This document shows positions 1-5,049 of a stretch of 5,049 nt of DNA, one piece after another; position 1 is the stretch's first letter, and the number at the start of each line of letters is the position of its first letter. This stretch comes from an uncultured Collinsella sp. (GTDB lineage: Bacteria; Actinomycetota; Coriobacteriia; Coriobacteriales; Coriobacteriaceae): assembly GCA_937989795.1 (NCBI GenBank), contig CALKBB010000264.1, positions 1-5,049 of the forward strand. Reading direction: 5' to 3'. A program made the translations under genes and the position numbers. Below the pieces are notes generated by a model. It made no database searches. It saw only the letters and a list, made by a program, of their open reading frames with translations, and was not told where the DNA came from.

Positions 1-1364
1 TGATGCTTGAGCCCGCGGCCTTGCTGCGCGTGCGCTTTGGCCACGCTATGCAGGCGGCACGCGGCCCGGTTGCGCTTGCGCGCGTGACGCACGATCGCCA
101 GGCGCGCGAGTGCTATCCGGCTGCCGTGTGGACCGAGTTGCGGGCGCATGCCGAGGCCGCTGACAACGCTAAGGCCGCTGGCGCTGACGAGGCCGCTGAC
201 GACGCTAAAGCCGCTGGCACCGACAAAGCGAAGTGCGTGGGTGAGGGCGATATCGTAAGGGACTTCGATCCCGCGGCAGGCGAAGGTCTCAAGCGCGAGC
301 GCGTGACCTGTGAAGCCCCTCAGCATCTGAGCGCCGAGGCCGTGCCGTATTTGGTCCTGCGTCGTCGCGATGGCGAGGGCGAGGACGCGCCACTCGTGCC
401 GCGCCTGACGTCCGCCTCGCAGATTGAGGCCTATTCCACCTGCCCGCTGTGCTGGTTCGTCTCGTATCGCGTCAAACCTCAGTCCATCGATGCGGGCTTT
501 GGCAACATGGAGAAGGGCAACTTTGTCCATGACGTGCTGGAGCACTTGCATGCACGTCTTCCGCAGGAGGGCATGGAGCGCGTGACGCCCATGAATCTGC
601 CGCGCGCGAAGGAGCTGCTGCACGAGGTCTTTGCCGAGACCCTGGCCGAGCACGCCGGCAAGCGCGGTACCGAGGGCCCGCTGGTGCCGCTCTCTCCAGT
701 GGAGGAGCGCCAGGTGGCCGAGATCTTGCCGCAACTGGAGGGCGTGCTCGTCTACGAGTCCGAGGCGCTCGCGCCCTTCGCGCCGCGCTACCTGGAGTTT
801 GCGTTCAACGAGCTCCAGGTCGAGTATGCCGGCTGGCCGCTCGGCGGGCGCATCGACCGCGTGGATGTGGACGCCGAGAACCGCGCTGTGGTGATTGACT
901 ACAAGCATCGTTCGGGTGTCGAGGAGTTTAAGCTCGCCGACCCCACGGTGCGCGACGAGGAGTCGGGCGAGGCCCCCATCGACGATCCGCGCTGGCTGCC
1001 GCCCCATACCCAGACACTCATCTACGCGCAGGCCATGCGCCGGGCGCTGGGTCTAGATGCCCGTGCGGCGCTCTATTTTTCGACCAAGGGCGGCAAACCC
1101 GCACTGCGTGGTGCCGCAAGTGCCGAGTTGCTCGAGGAAGAGCGCGGCGACGGCCGCATTCCGGGCCTCAAGAAGGGCTTTCCGGGCGAGGGCGGCAACA
1201 TGGACTTCGATGCGCTGCTCGACCGCGTGGAGACCGGCATTGCCGAGCGCCTGCGCGAGCTCGAGGCGGGCAACGTTGCCGCTGTCGACCCAACGTCGGC
1301 TCAGGCCGCGCATGCGCGCTGCTCGTATAACCACGAAGGAACGTTTGTAAGGAGGGACGTGTAG
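1..1364 (+). CDS. addB: AddB-type subunit of ATP-dependent helicase/nuclease, C-terminal part (5' truncated by window edge)
   Basis: This is the C-terminal part of an AddB/RexB-like subunit, which works with AddA in resecting double-strand breaks. Residues are counted from the Met at position 3. Residues 11-47 resemble the end of the AddB helicase-like region. Residues 51-74 are a repetitive Ala-rich linker. From about 137 a PD-(D/E)XK nuclease domain begins: SASQIEAYSTCPLC (137-150), H176 in GNFVHDVLEHLH, E265, GGRIDRVD with D285, VIDYK with D299 and K301, and Q337/Y341 in HTQTLIYA. The H, D, D-x-K and Q-xxx-Y core is therefore complete. The frame is open to the left edge, and whole AddB proteins run to roughly 1100 aa or more, so the Met at 3 is probably internal and the true start lies upstream. 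At the C-terminus, the family's C-x2-C-x5-C iron-sulphur motif is reduced to a single Cys (C440). The gene ends 3 nt before addA. A stand-alone RecB-like nuclease is the alternative, but the neighbour makes AddB much more likely. Confidence 0.85.
   Translation, partial: MLEPAALLRVRFGHAMQAARGPVALARVTHDRQARECYPAAVWTELRAHAEAADNAKAAGADEAADDAKAAGTDKAKCVGEGDIVRDFDPAAGEGLKRERVTCEAPQHLSAEAVPYLVLRRRDGEGEDAPLVPRLTSASQIEAYSTCPLCWFVSYRVKPQSIDAGFGNMEKGNFVHDVLEHLHARLPQEGMERVTPMNLPRAKELLHEVFAETLAEHAGKRGTEGPLVPLSPVEERQVAEILPQLEGVLVYESEALAPFAPRYLEFAFNELQVEYAGWPLGGRIDRVDVDAENRAVVIDYKHRSGVEEFKLADPTVRDEESGEAPIDDPRWLPPHTQTLIYAQAMRRALGLDARAALYFSTKGGKPALRGAASAELLEEERGDGRIPGLKKGFPGEGGNMDFDALLDRVETGIAERLRELEAGNVAAVDPTSAQAAHARCSYNHEGTFVRRDV
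153..224 (+). repeat. 36-bp tandem repeat, two copies, in-frame within the addB linker
   Basis: Two adjacent 36-bp units (153-188 and 189-224) match at 32 of 36 positions by eye. They encode EAADNAKAAGAD and EAADDAKAAGTD. Each unit itself looks like two 18-bp halves, giving four hexapeptides of the form [E/K]-A-A-[D/G]-x-x, and a partial fifth (KAK) follows. The array is a multiple of three and keeps the frame. It sits between the helicase-like region and the nuclease domain, where extra length should be tolerated. It looks like local slippage expansion of a charged, Ala-rich and possibly helical linker. Confidence 0.85.
1349..1355 (+). promoter_or_regulatory. Shine-Dalgarno site for addA, embedded in the 3' end of addB
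   Basis: AAGGAGG is a perfect anti-16S complement lying in the last codons of addB (overlapping codons 449-451, Val-Arg-Arg). It is 12 nt upstream of the ATG at 1368, slightly longer than the usual spacing. The addB stop (TAG, 1362-1364) lies between site and start. This supports ATG 1368 over the next in-frame ATG at 1386, which has no comparable site. Ribosomes finishing addB would cover this site, so translational coupling of the two subunits is likely (inference). Confidence 0.8.
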
Positions 1365-1367
1365 ACC

Positions 1368-4300
1368 ATGGATCTTTCGACCTTGATGCCGCAACAGCTG
1401 CAAGTCGTCAAAACGCTCGACCGCCCGCTGTTTGTCTCGGCGGGTGCCGGCTCGGGCAAGACCTTTACCCTCACGCGCCGCATCGTCTATGCGCTCTCGC
1501 CCGAATCCGGTCCGTTTGTCGAGCATCTGGACCAGGTGCTCGCCATTACCTTTACCAAAGACGCCGCGGCCGAGATTCGCGACCGCGTGCGCCGTGCGCT
1601 TATCGAAGAGGGCATGGACGAGGAGGCCCTGACGGTCGACGACGCTTGGATCTCGACCATCCACGGCATGTGCTCGCGTATCCTGCGCGCGCACGCGCTG
1701 GAGCTGGGCATCGATCCTGAGTTCACGGTGCTCACCGATACCGATGAGCTTATGGATCAGGCTGTCGAGCATGTGCTGGGGCGCGCGACGGCGCCCGATG
1801 CCGCGCCCGAGCTTGCCGCCTCGCTTAAGACCCTCTACGCTTGGTATCCCATGGCGGGCGAGGGCGGGCCGTTTGGCGCCGGTACCACCATCAAAGGCCT
1901 GGTGCGCGACCTGTTGGAGCTATCGAGCCAGCTGCCGGGCGGCATGGACGATGTGTGCGTGGCGCGCGGCCAGGCCGACACCTCGGCGCTTGCCGATGCC
2001 TATCGTGCGGCGCTGGGCGCAAGCAAGGCCACGACCGAGAAAGCGCAGGCGGCACTCGACGCCATCGACGCGTTTGAGGCGAGCGGCAAAACCATGGAGG
2101 ATGCGGCGCGACTCATGATGTCGTGCAGCATGCCGCGCGCGAGCAAGGCGTTTCCTAAGGAGCAGGTGGAGCTACTCAAGGCCGAGGCGGCTGATGCGTT
2201 TATCAATATCGTGCTTGCCTGCGGCGGTCCGGCGCTCGATGCGCTGGTGGGGCTCGCCCGTGCCGTAGAGGCGGAGTACCGTGCGCTCAAGGCCGGCCAG
2301 TCCGCGCTCGATAACAACGACCTGCTGCGCATAGCGTACGAGGCGCTGCGCGACTACCCGGCTATTCGAGCTGCCTATGAGGGCCGCTTTAAGATGGTCA
2401 TGATCGACGAGTTCCAGGATACCGACCAGATGCAGGTCGATCTGATTCGCTATCTGACGGGTGCGGGCGAGCGCGCGCTGTGCACCGTGGGCGATGCACA
2501 GCAGTCGATCTACCGCTTCCGAGGCGCCGAGGTCGAGGTGTTCCGTCGCCAAGAGCGCAAGGTGGGCTCCTCTGCTGCGCCCGAGGCGACTGCCGTGGCC
2601 GACGCCCCTGCTGGCGAGCTCGTTAAACTCGTGCGCAACTTCCGCAGTCATGACGAGGTGCTGCGTTACGTAGCGCGCGTCTTCGACGGCGATACCGGTG
2701 GTTTGATGCAGGGGTTCTTGGATCTTGAGCCGAGTGACGATCGCGAGGACAAGCTCAAGGCAAAGGCTTCGCGCCGCCAGGCGCTGCTTGTTGCCGGCGG
2801 CAGCACCCAGGAACGAACGCAGGCGAAAGCCCGTGCGATTGCGGAGCGGTTCCAAGCGCTCGTTAAAGCGGGCCAGCCCCAGGGCAGCATGGTGTTGTTG
2901 CTGGGCCGTATGACTAATGCCGACGTCTACGCGCAGGCTTTCCGCGACCAGGGACTCGACTGCGTTATCGCGGGAGGTTCAGTCTTTGCCCAGGCTGCCG
3001 AGGTCCAAACGGTGCGTGCCCTGGTGTGCGCGCTTGCCAATCCGGCCGATACGGCGCAGGGTCTCATGCCACTGCTGGCCTCGCCGATGTTTGCACTCGG
3101 CGCTCAGGAGTTCCTGGCGCTGGCGACCAAACTCGACGATCAGACGGGCGAGACGTCGCGCCGCAACATCGATGCGGGCATCATGAGCGATTCCGATGTA
3201 CCGGGTTTGCAGAACCTGCCGCTCGTGACGCGTGCCCGCGAGGTGCTGCGCTACGCGCTTCGTCGCGTGGGACGTGATTCGTTCGCCGCCATCGCGCGCG
3301 ACGCGGTCAATGCCTCCGGCTGGTTCGTGCGCCTGGCGCAGCGCGGCCCCGAGGGGAAGGCCATTGCCGCCAACGTGCTCAAGGCGCTCGACGCCGTGGC
3401 CGAGGCAGAGGCCGAGCTCGGCAATTCTCCGCGCTCCATCGCGCTCGCCTTCGACCGCTTCTTGGCGGGCAAGGAGGCCCCGGGCGCCCTCAACGAGGAG
3501 GGCGACGGCGCGGTGCGCATCATGACCGTGCATGCGTCCAAGGGTCTGGAGTATCCGGTCGTGGCGGTTGCCGAGTGTTTTGGCGTGCGCAAGCCGTCCG
3601 GTGCGGCGCAGATGGGTCGCGTCGAGGGCGGAGCGCAGGTCGTGGCGCTGCCGGCACGCTTCGACGGCGTTAAACTCGCGGACGGTACGTTCGTGAAGGG
3701 CGATGACGTCAAAAAGCAGTTTGAACACGCGTTTAAGGGCAAGGGCACGTCGCTGTGGTTGCCGCCAGAGCTTATGGAGGACGTATGCGCGACGGGCTCT
3801 CCCGCCGAGGCATTTGCCCGTCTGCGCAACGACGACCTGCAACTTTCGCTCGAAGAGCGGGCTCGTCTGCTCTATGTCGCCATGACGCGTGCGCGCGAGC
3901 TGGTGATCTTGGCGATGGATGCCGGCGTGAGCCGCGGCAAGGTGACGGCGCCGACCTTCGATGTCGAGACGGATCTGACCTACGACGTGCTGCGCCGCAT
4001 CCTGCCGACCGACAGTCTGGACATGCCGCAGCTCGATAGCGACCGTTTGGTGTTCGACAACTCCAAGCCGGGCGACTACGAGCTTATCTCGCTGGCGGAC
4101 TTTACGTTTGGCGAGCAGGCGTTTGAGGCTAACGCTTCGCTGGATGCCGAGGGCAGGCTTGTTCGCGGCGATGTCGATGTCGCCGATAATGCTGCGCACT
4201 CAACTGTGCCCGGTCCTGCCGACCCCGAGCCCGATGCGTTTGAACTCGTGTATCCCCAGGCAGTGGGCGTGCGCATGGGCATCTGTCCGTATCCGATGCG

Positions 4301-4994
4301 TGATTCGTATAGCTACTCGTCAATCGCCGCGGCGCTCCATGCCGAGGCGGAAGACCATGCCGCCGAGGCTCGTGTTCCCATGGACGAGGCCGGCGATGAT
4401 GCGGAGTCGGATGGCTCGGAGATGACGGATGCAGACGTGGCCGCCGTTGGGCCCGCCGGCAACCCCATGGCGCTGGGCTCGGCGTTCCACGCCGCTTGCC
4501 AGTGGCTCATCGAGATGGGTGCCGATGCGCTGCCCGCTGCGCGCGCCGATGCGCTGGCGCGCCTGTGGCGCCTGACGCCGGAGCAGCGCGAGCGCTTCGA
4601 TGTCGCCCTGAATCGCTGGCTCAAGTCGGCTGTTCGTGCTGACCTGCTCGCGTGGCCGTGCGTTCGTGCTGAGGTGCCGTTCTTTTCGCTGGGCTGCGAG
4701 GACGAGGACATCGCTCGCTACGGTGCATATGCCGAAGGCGCCATCGACGCTTTGGCGACGAACCCGGCCGATCCGTCACGCGCACTGGTCATCGACTACA
4801 AGACGGGCGGCACGCCGGATGAGACGCCCGACCAGCTGCTCGAGAAGCACGCCCTGCAGGCGCGCGTCTACGCTGATGTTCTGCACAAGGCGGGCTTTGA
4901 GGCCGTGACCGTCAAGTTCGTCCGCGTGGAGCAGCCGGATCCAACCATCTTCGTCGAACCCGCCGAGCCCCAAGTAGTCACCTACAACTTCTAG
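1368..4994 (+). CDS. addA: AddA-type ATP-dependent helicase/nuclease subunit (UvrD/RecB-like superfamily 1A)
   Basis: This is a complete 1208-aa protein, close to the roughly 1200-1250 aa usual for AddA. It would be the ATP-driven 3'-5' motor and one nuclease of the cytoplasmic AddAB enzyme that resects double-strand breaks for RecA. Visible helicase motifs: Q-motif Gln 9/10; Walker A AGAGSGKT (25-32, K31); motif Ia AITFTKDAAAEI (59-70); STIHGMCSRILR (96-107); Walker B MIDEFQDTD (345-353, D347/E348); motif III GDAQQSIYRFRGA (375-387); motif IV NFRS (424-427); motif V TVHASKGLEYP (720-730); motif VI LLYVAMTRARE (834-844, R841). The C-terminal RecB-like nuclease starts at SYSS (982-985), then H1041, E1102, D1127 in GAIDAL, D1143/K1145 in VIDYKTG, and Q1164/Y1168 in QARVYA, so it looks catalytically intact. 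An acidic stretch (993-1023) sits inside the nuclease domain. The start is ATG 1368, with an upstream AAGGAGG. It is in an operon with addB, 3 nt apart. Motif III has QQ where many AddA/RecB have KQ, a UvrD/AdnB-like touch, but the VSAGAGSGKT and TIHGMC signatures and gene order favour AddA over AdnB. Confidence 0.92.
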   Translation: MDLSTLMPQQLQVVKTLDRPLFVSAGAGSGKTFTLTRRIVYALSPESGPFVEHLDQVLAITFTKDAAAEIRDRVRRALIEEGMDEEALTVDDAWISTIHGMCSRILRAHALELGIDPEFTVLTDTDELMDQAVEHVLGRATAPDAAPELAASLKTLYAWYPMAGEGGPFGAGTTIKGLVRDLLELSSQLPGGMDDVCVARGQADTSALADAYRAALGASKATTEKAQAALDAIDAFEASGKTMEDAARLMMSCSMPRASKAFPKEQVELLKAEAADAFINIVLACGGPALDALVGLARAVEAEYRALKAGQSALDNNDLLRIAYEALRDYPAIRAAYEGRFKMVMIDEFQDTDQMQVDLIRYLTGAGERALCTVGDAQQSIYRFRGAEVEVFRRQERKVGSSAAPEATAVADAPAGELVKLVRNFRSHDEVLRYVARVFDGDTGGLMQGFLDLEPSDDREDKLKAKASRRQALLVAGGSTQERTQAKARAIAERFQALVKAGQPQGSMVLLLGRMTNADVYAQAFRDQGLDCVIAGGSVFAQAAEVQTVRALVCALANPADTAQGLMPLLASPMFALGAQEFLALATKLDDQTGETSRRNIDAGIMSDSDVPGLQNLPLVTRAREVLRYALRRVGRDSFAAIARDAVNASGWFVRLAQRGPEGKAIAANVLKALDAVAEAEAELGNSPRSIALAFDRFLAGKEAPGALNEEGDGAVRIMTVHASKGLEYPVVAVAECFGVRKPSGAAQMGRVEGGAQVVALPARFDGVKLADGTFVKGDDVKKQFEHAFKGKGTSLWLPPELMEDVCATGSPAEAFARLRNDDLQLSLEERARLLYVAMTRARELVILAMDAGVSRGKVTAPTFDVETDLTYDVLRRILPTDSLDMPQLDSDRLVFDNSKPGDYELISLADFTFGEQAFEANASLDAEGRLVRGDVDVADNAAHSTVPGPADPEPDAFELVYPQAVGVRMGICPYPMRDSYSYSSIAAALHAEAEDHAAEARVPMDEAGDDAESDGSEMTDADVAAVGPAGNPMALGSAFHAACQWLIEMGADALPAARADALARLWRLTPEQRERFDVALNRWLKSAVRADLLAWPCVRAEVPFFSLGCEDEDIARYGAYAEGAIDALATNPADPSRALVIDYKTGGTPDETPDQLLEKHALQARVYADVLHKAGFEAVTVKFVRVEQPDPTIFVEPAEPQVVTYNF

Positions 4995-5049
4995 TCCTCA
5001 GATAACTTGCGGTGGAATAGTTCCTGCATTGCGGCCCAGGTGGCCCAAG
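4991..5049 (-). CDS. Probable 3' end of a convergent gene, product unknown (truncated by window edge)
   Basis: On the minus strand a frame enters from the right edge and reads WATWAAMQELFHRKLSED, then stops at TAG (4993-4991). Only 18 codons are visible and I do not recognise the family. The peptide looks like an amphipathic C-terminal helix with a charged tail. Of the other two minus frames, one meets a stop within about 16 codons and the other gives a Cys/Pro/Arg-rich, shadow-like peptide. Its stop shares the palindrome CTAG with the addA stop, so the genes would converge and overlap by 3 nt. A non-coding spacer after addA is the alternative. Confidence 0.45.
   Translation of the reverse strand, partial: WATWAAMQELFHRKLSED

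Noticed and set aside
3..5. ATG at the left edge as a true start of a 453-aa nuclease gene
   Set aside because: The upstream sequence is not visible, so no ribosome binding site can be judged. The residues that follow resemble the middle of an AddB protein, and AddB is normally far longer.
1300..1364. Frameshift at the end of addB as the cause of the missing cysteines
   Set aside because: The terminal peptide keeps the C-S-Y start and the R-R-D end of the canonical element at exact spacing, so point substitutions fit better than an indel.
1053..2855. Two further long minus-strand frames (1053-1772 and 2172-2855)
   Set aside because: They lie in the same antisense register as the larger shadow frame, with Arg/His/Leu-rich texture and no motif. 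The first spans the addB-addA junction, and the sense genes fully explain the region.
2979..4199. 406-codon open frame on the minus strand inside addA
   Set aside because: It lies antisense to the conserved helicase and nuclease motifs in the register where its first codon base pairs with the sense third base, a common artefact in GC-rich genes. The product is Arg/His-rich with no recognisable domain.
4974..4990. Short inverted repeat near the end of addA (GTAG-TCAC-CTAC) as a terminator
   Set aside because: The stem is only 4 bp, it lies within the coding sequence, and no T-run follows.

Overview
The window is GC-rich, gene-dense bacterial DNA with G or C at most third codon positions. It carries one recognisable system: the tail of an AddB-type nuclease subunit followed directly by a complete AddA-type helicase-nuclease. 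Together these form an AddAB (RexAB) double-strand-break processing enzyme, the functional counterpart of RecBCD. The protein texture (Ala/Asp/Glu-rich, GC-rich codons) would fit a high-GC actinobacterium such as a Coriobacteriia member (Collinsella-like). That placement is a weak inference; no rRNA or other taxonomic marker is present.

Layout. Positions 1-1364 (+) are the 3' part of addB. The reading frame is open at the left edge, and the first visible Met is most likely internal. This part contains the end of the helicase-like region, an Ala/Asp/Lys-rich linker built from a 36-bp tandem repeat (153-224), and a PD-(D/E)XK nuclease domain with its core catalytic residues intact. Positions 1368-4994 (+) are addA, complete at 1208 aa, with all the superfamily 1 helicase motifs and a C-terminal nuclease domain. 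Only 3 nt separate the two genes, and the addA ribosome binding site lies inside the last codons of addB, so they form a tightly coupled operon. At 4991-5049 a minus-strand frame reads in from the right edge and stops within the same CTAG that ends addA. It is probably the last 18 codons of a convergent gene that I cannot identify.

How the genes work together. In characterised AddAB enzymes, AddA is the ATP-driven 3'-5' translocase and its nuclease cuts one strand. AddB has a degenerate helicase fold that recognises Chi, and its nuclease cuts the other strand. The product is a 3' overhang for RecA loading. Everything visible here fits that scheme. The exception is that the AddB iron-sulphur ligand set appears incomplete: two of the four canonical cysteine positions are Asn and Val. 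This is the most interesting observation in the window.

I found no RNA gene, mobile element, CRISPR array, promoter or convincing terminator. No stretch above 300 bases lacks a gene. I do not see a previously undescribed system here; the notable points are variations on a known one.
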